Positions 1-11,929 of a DNA stretch of 64,000 nt are shown here, piece after piece. Both the position numbers and the translations under genes were made by a program. The stretch is from Symbiodinium natans (Eukaryota > Sar > Dinophyceae > Suessiales > Symbiodiniaceae), in contig CAJNDS010000321.1 of the NCBI GenBank assembly GCA_905221605.1, forward strand, positions 2,501-66,500. The letters are read 5' to 3'. The notes beneath the pieces were generated by a model, which was given only the letters and a program-made list of their open reading frames with translations, did no database searches and was not told the origin of the DNA. Every line of letters begins with the position of its first letter. Position 1 is the stretch's first letter.

Positions 1-560
1 CCTAGGGTGAATGCACAAAGCTACAGATACATTCTGTAGAAGTATATGATTTGGCCATTATGCATTTTCAAAATTTTGGAGTTGCCTCTCAAGCGAACCA
101 TGCTACACATGACACTCAACAGACAGATGACAAAAAGCAAAAGAAACACCCACTGACGCTAGACCTACACGGCTCTGCAAAAGCGAACGTGCTGAAAACG
201 AATATGCTGAATCCTGAGCCGCCCCCACCCCCAAAACAAAGCAAACTACTGAAAGCAAGGAAAAGCCCTTTGCAGCCTTGAAAACCCTAAGATCCTACAA
301 GCCGGATCCTCAAAAGCCCTGCGACCTTACCAGTGCCACAAAAAAACCCACACCTGGCCAGAGTCCGCAGTCCCAAAGTCCGCCTAAAACCCCCTAAAGC
401 CCCGTTAATTTAGATTCTAGATAAACCCTAAACCCGAAACCCTAAACCCCTAAACCCCTATAAACCATAAACCCTTTTACGCACCGGTAAGAGGACCGGT
501 CGCCGAGTCGCGGCTCGATCCTGTGGGACACGGCGCGCGAACGCCAGGGATCTCAGGATT
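1..560. other. Degenerate CCCTAAA-rich stretch, no clear gene
   Basis: The first 480 bases are unique sequence grading into broken CCCTAAA-type heptamers (about 370-475). A short non-repetitive block at about 492-555 follows an AG and precedes a heptamer array, which is the exon position seen repeatedly later in the window, but its reading frame is not convincing. The small frame starting near 51 has low-complexity composition and is not supported. Confidence 0.4.
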
Positions 561-720
561 GGTTTGGGGTTTAGGCTTTAGAGTTTAGGGTTTAGGGTTT
601 AGGGTTTAGGGTTTAGGGTTTAGGGTTTAGGGTTTAGGGTTTGGGAGGGTTTAGGGTTTGGGAGGGTTTAGGGTTTTGGAGGGTTTAGGGTTTGGGGTGT
701 GGGGTTTGGGGTTTGGGTTT
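561..720 (+). repeat. TTTAGGG heptamer array
   Basis: An almost perfect run of TTTAGGG units (about 582-641) is flanked by decayed variants such as TTTGGGAGGG. The heptamer matches the plant/dinoflagellate-type telomere repeat but is interstitial here. Confidence 0.9.
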
Positions 721-779
721 TTTGATAAAATGGCTTAGGGTTTCGGGTTTAGGTCCAGGGTTCGGGTTTTCAGGTTTGG

Positions 780-2130
780 TCTTGGTCTAGGGTATTGAGT
801 ATATTTCGGGTTTGGGGGTTGGTTTATGGAAATCTTCGTTCCCTGCCTGATATTAGACCCTTCGCCTGAGACTAAGTATTCCAACAAACTACCACTTACG
901 ATAATGGTAACTTAGGGGGAGGGGGTTCACAGGTTGTAGGGGGTTTCAAGGGTCTAGGGGTCTCTCAATAATTTGGCTTAGTTTGTTCTTTTCAGGTTCG
1001 AGGGGAGAAGGGGGGAGGGGGCGGGGGGAATTAATGGCTTGCTGGATTTAGTTTGCTGTTGACTTACTGGTGCTCACGGGGGAGTGGGGAGTGAACAGGG
1101 GTAGCAAAATAAAAGGGAATAATGCTGAAGCCGACTTGGACCGCTCGACGGTCTCCCAGGGGAGAGAGAGAGAGAGAGAGATGCGACGGTCTCCCAGGGC
1201 AGAGAGAGAGGCCCGCCAATTGCTGAAATATTTGTACATTCATTTCCGTCATTCTTTTTTGAGTACCCTTAACCCCAAACCCCACAGCAAGAAAGTCCTT
1301 TGATATACCGAATTATCTTTGAAGCGTCTTATCGACTGCGCGACTGCTTGCTCCACCACTCGGTTGGTTGCTTTATTTTATTGGAGGATTGAAAGTACTG
1401 GCTGGCTGTTGCCGGCTTTATTGGCAGGTAGTGCTTTGCGCAGATGCTTATTGTAGTGATTACGCAGGTGGGTGCTTCCATGACATTGCATTTGCGGCGG
1501 GCTACTCGATTATCCAGGTCTTCTTTATGGTATACAAGAACCATTAGTCCAATGATGTGGAGTTCTTCTACCCTCAACGCAAGAACCTAAACAGTCACCT
1601 TTGTGCGTGGAAAAAGCCCCCTAGAAAAACCCTACAGAAAACCGCGTGATGAAGCCCGTCAAGCCCCTACGTGAACCCTTAAACCCTAAACCCTTAACCC
1701 TTAAACCATCAAGCCCTTAAGCCCTTAAGCCCTTACACACTGAAGCCCTCCTCAAAGCCCTGAAGCCATTAAGCCGAACCCTTCAACCCTTCAAGCCCCC
1801 GAAGCTTGCAACCCATCCCATAACCTGGGCTGCAAGGTTTGTTCAGCCATGGCCTGAGATCCGAGTGCCGTGTGCAGACCTGAAAAGCCCAGCAAGCCTC
1901 ACGAGCCCCACAAAAGCCCCATAAACACCCAGCAGTCAAGCCTACAAACCCTGTAAACCCGAAAGCCTCGGCCCTTACACATCCCAAGCCCTAAAGCCCA
2001 GACCCTAAACCCCTACACGGGTGCCGAAACCCCAAACCCCTAGCCCTTGACAGTGTCGGAACCCCAACCCCAAACCCCAAACCCCAAACCCCAAACCCCT
2101 AAACCCTAAGCCCAAATCCCAAATCCCAAA
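780..2130. other. No supported gene; decayed heptamers and a GA microsatellite
   Basis: This stretch holds a (GA)n tract at about 1161-1180 flanked by two copies of the word CGACGGTCTCCCAGGG (1145 and 1184 regions), then unique sequence to about 1640, then very degenerate CCCTAAA/CCCTTAAG-type repeats to 2130. Short open frames on both strands lack any recognisable domain. Confidence 0.5.
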
Positions 2131-2448
2131 CCCCCTACATCAAAATCATTTTGAATACTATGTTGTTGTTTTTGCATTTCTCGAATAAAACATTCTGAAT
2201 ATGCTTTTGTTTTACCAGTTCTACATAACATCCCATATTTGACATCAAACAAAAGCTTATATCTAATTTATTTATTGATACTACGTAATTCAGTTTGATT
2301 TTGTTTCAAGCAATGCGACACCAGAAAGCCTCACCTCTTTTACATGGCCAGGGGGCTAGGATTTAGGGCTTAGACCTGAGGGTTCAGGGTTTAGGGTTAA
2401 GGGTGTGACGGGGGTTGCATGGGTTTAGGGTTTAGGGCAGCTTCTTTG

Positions 2449-2710
2449 AACCCCTAAACCCTAAACCCTAAACCCTAAACCCTAAACCCTAAACAAATGG
2501 AGTTGGGTGTTGGCAAAGTCCCACAAGCACATTGGTAAAGATGCGCGTGAACAGGGCACGCCATGCTTGCTTTACGTCGGACCATGGCTCAGTAAACTGG
2601 TTTTGGGGTTTAGGGTTTAGGGTTTAGGGTTTAGGGCTTAGGGTTTAGGGTTTAGGGTTTAGGGTTTAGGGTTTAGGTATTAGGGTGTAGGGTTTAGGTC
2701 TTAGGGTTTT
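2449..2710. repeat. Inverted pair of heptamer arrays around a ~105-bp spacer
   Basis: A CCCTAAA run (2449-2494) and a TTTAGGG run (about 2603-2710) face each other across a unique spacer. This CCCTAAA-spacer-TTTAGGG layout is the one that surrounds exons elsewhere in the window. The spacer has no long open frame, so an exon is possible but not shown. Confidence 0.8.
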
Positions 2711-3034
2711 GGGTTGTGCCCTTTTTGGGGGTCCCTCGAGGGGGATTCTATTCTATTTTGGGTCTAAAAGGGTACCCCCCCCCCCCCCCCCTATGTTGAG
2801 AAATACCCGCATGTGGCTCATCGCAGCTCAAGCGTTAGTTGCTCTGGAGGGTTTTGCTGTTGAGGGTTTGGGTTTAGGGTCCACCCTGAGCTGATCGCCC
2901 AACATTTCGCCATAAGCCTTCTGAGTATCGGTCGTGGACCAATGAACTTGACGAGAAAACATAAAGCATAGGAGCCTTTCTATTTCGAATGGATATGTCG
3001 GGCAGGTTAAACGTTTGTATAGTTTGGTGTGTAT

Positions 3035-3054
3035 ATATATATACATAGTATATC

Positions 3055-3085
<31 letters not shown>
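3035..3085. repeat. (TA)n microsatellite
   Basis: Almost pure TA dinucleotides interrupted by GTATA/CTATA words, directly before the AT-rich satellite. Similar TA tracts occur at 24701-24730, 35100-35115, 35560-35577, 36840-36935, 37820-37870, 42900-42925, 56075-56091, 58650-58720 and 61965-62020. Confidence 0.85.
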
Positions 3086-3115
3086 GAGAGAGAGCCCTTT
3101 AGGGTCTATTTTGCG

Positions 3116-6100
3116 TTTCTTTTTGCTTGTATTAATTTAAAAATAGATTAACTAATTTAATTAGTTATATTAATTTAATTGATTTAATTAATTTAATAAA
3201 TTAATTAATTAATTCATTAATTCATTCGGAAAACTCGGTTTTCGGAATTAATTAATTCAATAAATTTGATTTGCCTTAATTAAATTAATTAAATTGATTA
3301 AATTAACAAATTGGATTCCACAATGTAATTAATTTAATTGGACTCAATTAAAATAATTAAATTAATTAATTCGGGAAACTGGATTTCCTAATTTAATTAA
3401 TTTAATTAATTTAATTGGCCTCAATTAGATTAATTAGATTAATTAGATTAATTAGATTAATTAGATTAATTAAATTAATTAAATTAATTAAATTAATTAA
3501 ATTAATTAAATTAACTAAATTAAGTAAATTAATTAAATTAATTTAATTAATTTAATTGGTCGGAAATCCTGGATTCTGGCCTGAAGCCATTCTTCAATTA
3601 AATTAATTAAATTAATTAAATTAATTAAATTAATTAATTAATTAATTAATTAAATTAGTTAAATTAATTAAATTAATTAAATTAATTAAATTAATTAAAT
3701 TAATTAAATTAATTAAATTAATTAAATTAATTAAATTAATTTAATTAATTTAATTAAATTAATTAAATTAATTAAATTAATTAAATTAATTAAATTAATT
3801 AAATTAATTTAATTAATTTAATTAATTTAATTAATTAAATTAGTTTAACTCATTTAATTAATTTAATTAATTTAATTAATTAAATTAATTAAATTAATTA
3901 AATTAATTAAATTAATTAAATTAATTAAATTAATTAAATTAATTAAATTAATTAAATTAATTAAATTAATTAAATCCGGAAATCCAGTTTCCTGATTTAA
4001 TTAATTGAACTAATTTAATTAATTCAATTAAAACATTGCTCGAGGCCTGAAACCAGGATTTCCGACCAATTAAATTAATTTAATTAGTTTAATTAATTTA
4101 ATTAATTTAATTAATTTAATTGGCCTCAATTAAATTAATTAAATTAATTAATTCGGGAAACTGGATTTCCCAATTTAATTAATTTAATTAATTTAATTGG
4201 CCTCAATTAGATTAACTAAATTAATTAAATTAATTAAATTAATTAAATGAGTTAAATTAATTTAATTGGTCGGAAATCCTGGATTCTGGCCTGAAGCCAT
4301 TCTTCAATTAAATTAATTAAATTAATTAAATTAATTAAATTAATTAAATTAATTAAATTAATTAAATTAATTAAATTAATTAAATTAATTAATTAAATTA
4401 ATTAAATTAATTAAATTAAGTAAATTAATTAAATTAATTAAATTAATTAAATTAATTAAATTAATTAAATCCGGAAATCCAGTTTCCCGATTTAATTAAT
4501 TTAATTAATTTAATTAAATTAATTAAAACATTGCTCGAGGCCTGAAACCAGGATTTCCGACCAATTAAATTAATTTAATTAATTTAATTAATTTAATTAA
4601 TTTAATTAATTTAATTAATTTAATTAATTTAATTAATTTAATTAATTTAATTAATTTAATTGGCCTCAATTAAATTAATTAAATTAATTAATTCGGTAAA
4701 CTGGATTTCCCAATTTAATTAATTTAACTAATTTAATTGGCCTCAATTAGATAAATTAAATTAATAAAATTATTTAAATTAATTAAATTAATTTAATTGG
4801 TCGGAAATCCTGGATTCTGGCCTGAAGCCATTCTTCAATTAAATTAATTAAATTAATTAAATTAATTAAATTAATTAAATTACTTAAATTAATTAAATTA
4901 ATTAAATCTGGAAATCCAGTTTCCCGATTTAATTAATTTAATTAATTTAATTAATTTAATTAATTTAAATAATTTAATTAATTTAATTAATTTAATTAAA
5001 CATTGCTCGAGGCCTGAAACCAGGATGTCCGACCAATTTAATTCATTTAATTAATTTAATTAATTTAATTCATTTAATTAATTTAATTAATTTAATTAAT
5101 TTAATTAATTTAATTAATTTAATTAATTTAATTAATTTAATTAATTTAATTAATTTAATTAATTTAATTGGCCTCAATTAAATTAATTAAATTAATTAAT
5201 TCGGGAAACTGGATTTCCCAATTTAATTAATTTAATTAATTTAATTGGCCTCAATTAGATTAATTAAATTACATAAAATTAATTAAATTAATTAAATTAA
5301 TTAAATTAATTAAATTAATTAAATTAATTAAATTAATTAAATTAATTAAATTAATTAAATTAATTAAATTAATTGAATTGGTTAAATTAATTAAATTGGT
5401 CGGAAATCCTGGATTCTGGCCTGAAGCCATTCTTCAATTAAATTAATTAAATTAATTAAATTAATTACATTAATTAAATTAATTAAATTAATTAAATCCG
5501 GAAATCCAGTTTCCCGATTTAATTAATTTAATTAATTTAATTAATTTAATTAAAACATTGCTCGAGGCCTGAAACCAGGATTTCCGACCAATTAAATTAA
5601 TTCAATTAATTTGATTAATTTAATTAATTTAATTAATTTAATTAATTTAATTAATTTAATTAATTTAATTAATTTAATTAATTTAAGTAATTAAATTAAT
5701 TTAATTAATTTAATTAATTTAATTAATTTAATTATTTTAATTAATTTAATTAATTTAATTAATTTAATTAATTTAATTAATTTAATTAATTTAATTGGCC
5801 TCAATTAAATTAATTAAATTAATTAATTCGGGAAACTGGATTTCCCAATTTAATTAATTTAATTAATTTAATTGGCCTCAATTAGATTAATTAAATTAAT
5901 TAAATTAATTTAATTGGTCGGAAATCCTGGATTCTGGCCTGAAGCCATTCTTCAATTAAATTAATTAAATTAATTAAATTAATTAAATCCGGAAATCCAG
6001 TTTCCCGATTTAATTAATTTAATTAATTTAACTAATTTAACTAATTTAATTAATTTAATTAATTTTTTTTATTTGATTAAATTAATTAATTTAATTAATT

Positions 6101-6370
6101 TAATTAATTTAATTAATTGAATTAATTTAATTAATTTAAGTAATTTACTTAATTGAATTGACTTAATTAATTTAATTATTTTAATTAATTAAATTAATTT
6201 AATTAAATTAAATAGGTTAATTTAAATGGTCGGAAATACCGGATCCTTGTCCCTGGCCCTTGGTTATTTAAATTAATTAAATCAATTACATTAAATTAAT
6301 CCGAAAACTCGATTTTCGGATTTAATTAATTTAACTAATGTAATTGGCCTCAATTAGTTTTGGTTGAATT
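3116..6370. repeat. AT-rich 9-bp satellite with palindromic higher-order unit
   Basis: The basic unit is the 9-mer TTAATTAAA, present in blocks of both orientations. GC-containing words break it up in a fixed order: TTCGGGAAACTGGATTTCC (about 3371, 4153, 4691, 5200, 5827), GGTCGGAAATCCTGGATTC (about 3558, 4266, 4798, 5398, 5915), GGAAATCCAGTTTCC (about 3974, 4471, 4910, 5496, 5988) and CCAGGATTTCCGACC (about 4060, 4548, 5020, 5570). The first and third words are reverse complements, and so are the second and fourth, so each ~500-700-bp unit is a nested palindrome. There is no coding capacity. Confidence 0.9.
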
Positions 6371-6424
6371 CACTTGAGGTGAGGACTCGCCCTGAAATTC
6401 ATCATCAAATGCGCTGATCTTAGA

Positions 6425-6615
6425 GTGAAGCCAGTTGTGCATCAACCCGGAGTACTGCTATCGGTCTCCGGGAAAGCAGGGTACTGTTATCGGTCCCTGA
6501 ACACGGTGGCACTGTTATCGGTCCACCGTCTCCCCCTTCTTCCTGTGTTCATTTCATCTCGCCAACTCCTGTTGTTTAAGACGCGGTGGTACTGTTATCG
6601 GTCCACCGTGTCTTG
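6425..6615 (+). repeat. Four copies of a TACTGTTATCGGTCC word
   Basis: The word TACTGYTATCGGTCY occurs four times between about 6450 and 6605, partly within longer copies that include CACGGTGG. An 83-residue open frame runs across it but has no recognisable feature, so it is treated as a repeat. Confidence 0.6.
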
Positions 6616-6639
6616 TTTCTTATGTTTTTCTGATTATCT

Positions 6640-7125
6640 ACATTTTTGTTGTAGCAAAAAGCTCACAAAATCATAAATCGCAAGGGGTGTCCCCCTTTAA
6701 GTTTTGGGAACAAAGAGCTCACGAAATCACGAATCGCAAATAGCGTTCCCCTTAAGTTTGCGGAACACAAAGCTCAAAAAAATCACAAATCACAAGGGGT
6801 GTCCCCCTCAAATTTTTTGAACAAAGAGCTCACGAAAGCATAAATCGCAAGGGATGTCCCCTTTAAGCTTTTGGAACAGAAAGCTACCGAAATCACAAAT
6901 CGCAAGGGATGTCCCCCTTAAGTTTTTGGAACACAAAGCTCACTAAATCGCAAGGGGTGTCACCCTTAAGTTTTGGAAACACAATGCTCGCGAAATCACC
7001 AATCGCAAGGGGTGTTCCCCTTAAGTTTAAAGAACACAAAGCTCACCAAATCACAAATCGCACGGGGTGTCCCCCTTAAGTTGTGGGAACAAAGAGCTCA
7101 CCAAGTCACAAATCGCAAGGGGTGC
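6640..7125 (+). repeat. ~54-bp tandem repeat, about nine copies
   Basis: Each unit reads roughly CACAAATCGCAAGGGGTGTC, then CCCCTTAAGTTTTGGGAACA, then CAAAGCTCACGAAAT. Copies start about every 49-59 bp and differ by point changes and small indels. It lies between the AT satellite and the left end of the large element. Confidence 0.85.
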
Positions 7126-7144
7126 GGCCATGAACAGGAGCGAA

Positions 7145-7205
7145 ACCCTAAACCCTAAACCCTAAAACCCTAACCCTTTAAGGTTTAGGGTGGGGTTTTT
7201 GGTTT
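7145..7205. repeat. Short head-to-head heptamer arrays
   Basis: A CCCTAAA run (7145-7172) is followed at once by TTTAGGG-type sequence (7178-7205). This sits just outside the left repeat array of the large element. Confidence 0.7.
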
Positions 7206-7312
7206 AGTGTAAGATGACGCAGGAGCTGTGCTGAATATGCTCGAAGGCCTCGTGAGGATCGAAGAACAGACATGGCCCGATTGCGGAGAGCATTTTTTTC
7301 TCTCCGCTCCAG

Positions 7313-7425
7313 AGAGATTCTGGCGTTGGGCATTCCAGTGAGACTTCTGGCGTTGGGCACTCCAGGGGGACTTCTAGCGTTGGGCGCTCCAGTGGGACTT
7401 CTGGCGTTGAGCGCTCCAGGGAACT
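7313..7425 (+). repeat. Left array of ~26-bp repeats, about four copies
   Basis: Four units of the form CTGGCGTTGGGCACTCCAGG plus GAGACT. The same unit, in the same orientation, forms an eight-copy array at 24400-24608. The two arrays bracket all the ORFs of the 17-kb element. Confidence 0.85.
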
Positions 7426-7701
7426 TTGGTTTTAGGATTTCAGGCAGAAGCGAGGAGCAGCAGATGAACAGAACCTGACAATCTATGTATCCAAATAATT
7501 CGCCGCGTCGGTGACATGGCATGTGCTAGCTTGCGCCTGCACTCCATGTTATGTGCAAGAGCGTGCATGTGTGTGTTTTTTCTCTCAAGTTTTCCTCGCC
7601 GCAGAGCTGACCCTGGTTTTCTTTCTCGCTGCTCAAGGTCGGCTTTGTCTGTTCAGCCTGTGCAGATTGTAGCATAACCACATGTTTCATTTGGAGGCAC
7701 C

Positions 7702-8010
7702 ATGGGAAAGAAACACTGCTCTCCGTCCAAGAAGTTACACAAGAATGTGAGAGCTATGGCGGGTTTCTCAGCCTTTTAGGGACTACCTATCACGGATCAG
7801 TTACGTGGGTTTGCCCTCCTTGCGATTCAGGAAAAGCAGGACCAAGACCGCGAAGCCAAAGCACGGGCAGAGGCTTGAGAAGCAAGCAAGCTCTTTCGCT
7901 AAGTTGAAAGCATAACACGCAGTTTGTTGTTTTGGAGGCTGAGTCTGCGGTGAAAAAGAAGACTCGGAAGGTGAAATTCGGATGGAAGAAGGCCATAGCA
8001 ATCGGCTGCA
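7702..8010 (+). CDS. Exons 1-3 of element gene, basic N-terminal region
   Basis: An ATG at 7702 opens a 15-codon exon (7702-7746, MGKKHCSPSKKLHKN). A GT-AG intron follows to 7800, then an exon at 7801-7872 (LRGFALLAIQEKQ then DQDREAKARAEA), then a 50-nt GC-AG intron (7873-7922) and an exon from 7923 to about 8010 (FVVLEAESAVKKKTRKVKFG and on). All three keep phase 0. The peptide is lysine-rich and partly helical, with no recognised domain. It is the most upstream coding seen inside the element and may be the start of its gene. Confidence 0.55.
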
Positions 8011-8047
8011 GAAAATAATGGTTTTTTTTGTGTGCATGTTCTCTCAG

Positions 8048-8250
8048 GAGATAGTCATCGAAAACTATCGCCACGAGAAGGACACGCTCTGGCCGGGCAC
8101 TCATAGTTGTTGTGTCTACTGCTGGTTTTCTATAAATACATTGCGGCAGGCACAACATCAACGCCGGCGACCCGATGACGAAATGCGACTTCTGCCCGAA
8201 CAGCTGTCCGGCTTCAATGGGCAAGCTACAGGCAGAAGACAATAGGATTT
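8048..8250 (+). CDS. Exon(s) with a zinc-ribbon-like CxxC motif
   Basis: After a CTCTCAG acceptor at 8047 an open segment reads EIVIENYRHEKDTLWPG. After another acceptor at 8149 an exon reads HNINAGDPMTK, CDFCPNSCPASMGKL, QAEDNRICQ. The CDFC...C spacing suggests a small zinc-binding knuckle. The junction between the two segments was not resolved. The minus-strand frame over this region is a shadow. Confidence 0.45.
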
Positions 8251-8349
8251 GCCAGTTGTCTTAGAGCTTCAAATTCTGTGTTTCACTTGAGAAGGGCGCA
8301 CCTGGGCAAAGCCACTTTGCGCAATACCTGCACGGAGCTCAGGCTACGT

Positions 8350-8715
8350 TCTCTAATTGTTCACTTTGTTAGAAAATCCGCCAATCACAAGTGAAAACTC
8401 TGCAGCAAGGTTCTCCTGCTACGTGTGCCTGCGGCGGTGCAACCCGAACTTGCACTCCACGCGGCTCATCAGCCTATTTTTGTTTAATTTAGCAATCCAA
8501 ACTTGTGCGCATCCTCAGGCTCTTCAATCTCCGACGCCGTCCGGAGTGAGCGGCCAGGGACTGGCAGGTTTTGTTCCTCACCCTGCCTTGCAGTTCTCCT
8601 GTTCATGCAAAGACATCAATTTGGTTGCATGTGTTCTGCAGTCTTGGGCTGCGACACCAAAATATCGGCCCCCAGGCTGTTGGCGCCTACTAGTCCCTGT
8701 TGACGCTTATTAGGT
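8350..8715 (+). CDS. Exon(s) with further cysteine pairs
   Basis: Behind a CTCTGCAG acceptor near 8404 an open segment contains ARFSCYVCLRRCNPNLHSTR, a second CxxC...C knuckle. Further open segments follow after acceptors at about 8517 and 8593, one of them with SCSCKDINLVACVL. They look like short exons of the same gene. Borders and function are unknown. Confidence 0.35.
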
Positions 8716-9245
8716 ACCTCCAGCCTCTGTTGGGTCGTGTTTCCGCTTCGTGCGTGGTGACTAGTCGGTCAGGCCAAATGCCTTAACACTGCACCCTTAA
8801 CCTAAACCTCCCAGGATAGCTGGAGCTTGTGGTCATAAGAACGCGTTCTAAGATACATACCTAAGAAGTTGTACATGCTGAGTACAATCTCGTGATGACA
8901 TAAGTCTATGGAAACAGATGCTGACATTAAAGGAGGAGAAGTGCATGTTTAGAAAGAGGTAAACAGTCAACGCCGTCTAAGTGTAAACCTGAAATCAAGC
9001 GTTTACTTCGGGGAGCGCAAGCGCTGCACATGGTTTTGTGTTGCAGTCAGTGGCTTGTAAGGAGCAGCGTTCACTGCGGAACGGCATGCCTGTCGTACAC
9101 TTTTGACTGTGTGCAAACCCTTGTGAGGGCGGCGTTTACTTGGGTGAGTCATGCCTAAGGGTTGCCTTCGACAACTTCATGGTCCCACGGCCGTCTTTCC
9201 CGGCCGTGTGCGTGATTAAGTCCGTACTAGCTGTCTCTATTCTTT
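8716..9245. other. No recognisable gene
   Basis: Unique sequence of ordinary composition with stops in all frames. It may be intron of the element gene. Confidence 0.4.
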
Positions 9246-9247
9246 CG

Positions 9248-9608
9248 AAATTTCCGCAGAGTTTCGGCTTTTGAGCATTGACTGACTTCGAAGCTAGTTT
9301 GCATTCGGACTATTCTCCAGCACCAGGCCGTCGCTGCCTCAGTCATCAAGAACGCATCACCTATTTGTGTTTTCTTTGAGGACCCGATGCTTCGCCGGTT
9401 GCGATGCCATTATGTTATAATTAAGTACGTGCCAGTGGTGTCATGCTGTCGAGTTTTCGCCGAGTTTCAACTTTTGAGCATTTATTAACTTTGAAGCTAG
9501 TTTGCACTCGTGACTATTCACCAGCATCAGGCCGTCCTGCCTCAGCCATCAAGAACGCAGCATCAATTTTGAATTTTTCTTTAAGGACCCGATGCTGCGC
9601 TGGTCTCG
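9248..9608 (+). repeat. Diverged ~200-bp tandem duplication
   Basis: Two copies, about 9248-9404 and 9446-9608, share long words such as AAGCTAGTTTGCAYTCG, CAGGCCGTC, CATCAAGAACGCA and AGGACCCGATGCT. Both copies contain a DPMLR-coding segment, so the duplication may include an exon. Confidence 0.8.
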
Positions 9609-9669
9609 TTTGCACTGGTTGAACGACGAAGAGGATGAGAAGTTGCCCGACCTGTACAGTTATTTTTAG
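9586..9669 (+). CDS. Exon DPMLRWSRLHWL, acidic
   Basis: Behind TTTAAG at 9585 the + strand is open for 27 codons to a TAG at 9667: DPMLRWSRLHWLNDEEDE then KLPDLYSYF. The upstream duplicate encodes a related segment, EDPMLRRLRCHY. Function is unknown. A donor may lie before the stop. Confidence 0.4.
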   Translation, partial: DPMLRWSRLHWLNDEEDEKLPDLYSYF

Positions 9670-11300
9670 ATACAGACAAACGCCCTGTGCGTGTCGCGAA
9701 GCATGACATTGTGAAGGTATCATCGTGAACTGAGGATCTCGGTTAGAAGTGCGACCGCAGATTCTTCTTCCTCGCAACGTCACTCTCAAAGCAAGTAAGA
9801 ACATGTACGTGCGTGTGTAGTGCTGCGCAAACAGGCTTTCCGGTTGTGCGTGTCCCTCGCTGGCGGTCTGACCTGCAGCGGCCCCAGCGCTCCTGGTACT
9901 TGGTCATACTCCGGACAGCCCAACCGAAGCGCTAGGAAGTCTACTGCCGTGATCACGCCTGCCGTTTTTTTGAAACAGCTCTAGGCTCAGTCTGCACTCA
10001 TGAAAAGCAACGCTGAGAAAGCAGCAAAATACATTTTTCTCGAGGCTTCAGACTGCCGAGCCGTCTCAGTGTCTGGAGTACGACGCCTAAGTCGTGGACC
10101 ACGTGGAAGACCTACAGAGATATAGGCTGAAGCACTCCTAACTGCAGATCAGGCCTGTGAAGCAATCGATCAAGAAGCAGAAGAAGCTTGTCAAATGCCG
10201 GGTCCTTTTTAGCGTGTTCACATTAAGCACGCAGTAATCAGTGGAAATGACGTTGCTCCAGGGCATCTGAATGCTCTTGGGCGGTGGTGCAGGACTTTTT
10301 TTTTGTGTCAGCACGCCTTATGATATCTTTCCTTCACGTCGAGTAAAAGGATGGAGCATGATGCAGCCGTCGCCATGCCTGCTGCCTGTGCTTTTTGTGG
10401 TACTGTGTGATCGTTGGACGAAAAAAAAAGCTTCACCGAAGGCAGCAAAAATCCGCCATCACTGACGACATTGCCGAAGACGTGTTGGTGTCTTAGAGCT
10501 TCCTCTAGTCTTGCATGATGACAATCCTCGCCACCATTGGTTGGACGCCGCGACGGGTTTGAAGGAAGCAGCCAGTGGAGCTCGTATCAGATGAGTACGA
10601 CGTTTTGGACAGATTAACGCAAATGGAGCGCTTGCCTTACATTCCATGTCGAGTCTGTACAAGTCATTAAAGATAATTGTCAGATCGGCTGCGGAAGGTT
10701 GAGGGCATCGCTCGCGCTGCTGCCCTGGCAGATACACGCAGTAGTGTACACACAAACTTGAAGTTTCCACAATATGTTTCCTAAGGTTCAGCAACATGCC
10801 ACTTATCCAAGCAGACGTTGATGCGTGGACGACCATGACGACAAACACTTGTACCTAGTCTACTGAAGAGCAAGATTGCGCTCGTTGAAATTTTGCTTTG
10901 CTTAGAGTTGTCCTGGAAGGGACGTCAACTGGATTCTGCAAGAAGCAGAACTACCTCAACGGTATTTTCGACGACAACGCTACACTCATTCGCGCATGCG
11001 GCCTGTCTAAGTAGACAGTTTCCAATAATATACTTTCTGTTTTCTCTAAAACACAATGCTTCTTGTGTATTGCTAGGCGACTACCTCGCGAAATGCGTAC
11101 TAGACCGCATGAGACCGAGCACGAAGGCGCAGACTTTGACGGAGGTTGGGACTAAGTGTAAATCAGCAAAAAGAATTTTTCTGTCCGCGCAGGGGACACG
11201 TGCTTGGAATCGCATCTCCAGACCGCGCTGGTACAAGGGCTTCGGTCGTCTACCCCCAAGCCTGCGTTGTACTGTCATGTTTTATCTTGTGGTTTCATTT
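9670..11300. other. No confidently read gene; probably introns and short exons
   Basis: Frames are short on both strands. The segment around 11084-11110 encodes LLGDYLAKCVL, which resembles the DYLGG motif of the downstream protein but lacks the GG. Nothing else was recognised. Confidence 0.4.
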
Positions 11301-11312
11301 GCATTCTTGCAA

Positions 11313-11929
11313 GGTGGCCATCATCATGTGCTCCATCGCAAGTCCCGCACGAAGAAGACCGACAGCAACTTTGCTACATTTGTTACGAAGCTCATCTCAA
11401 GGAAGTATTTGCTGGTACGCTTCTCAGGTGAGGATGCCAAGCTGAAGGATGTTTGTCTCATTGATTGCTTCCGCGCCCACGGCGTGAAAGTCCCCTACGC
11501 GGATAGCGGGCCCTTTTTGGCCCTTCACGACGGCAATGCATTCCTTCAGCCGTTCTCGCCGCAAAGCTAAATCCCAGACGACATGAAAAGAATAAAGTGA
11601 ATAAAAAAAACACGAAAATAAGGAAGTGTCTCCGAGTGGCATCGACCATGTCGGAACCCGGCCTTTATGTTGTCGCCTTCAATAAGCATTTCCTGGCTGT
11701 CCGCGTGGACGCATCCGGATTCAGCGTGAATTTTACCCACAAGCGGCACAAGTGGTTGCCGGCAACATTTTCTTCGAACTTGAAGGCACATGAAGCCGTC
11801 TCCATGGATTTTCGCGAGTGTCCGTTCTTGCCTTGTGTTATCGCAGGCAGTTTTGAAGATCTGTGTCTACACCGGAGAGATCTCGATCGATCCGGAAAAA
11901 GCCGAAGGCATCTTTCGATTGGAGGATAG
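11313..11929 (+). CDS. Possible papain-like cysteine peptidase, two exons
   Basis: The first segment (about 11313-11568, behind CTTGCAAG) contains KDVCLIDCFRAHGVKVPY. The second (about 11641-11800) contains EPGLYVVAFNKHFLAVRVDA. A Cys in a helix-like context followed by His at the start of a strand is the order of papain-fold/OTU-type peptidases, and the downstream 21.5-kb region repeats the pattern. The two segments are in different frames with stops between, which fits an intron. The catalytic assignment is an inference from order and context only. Confidence 0.35.
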
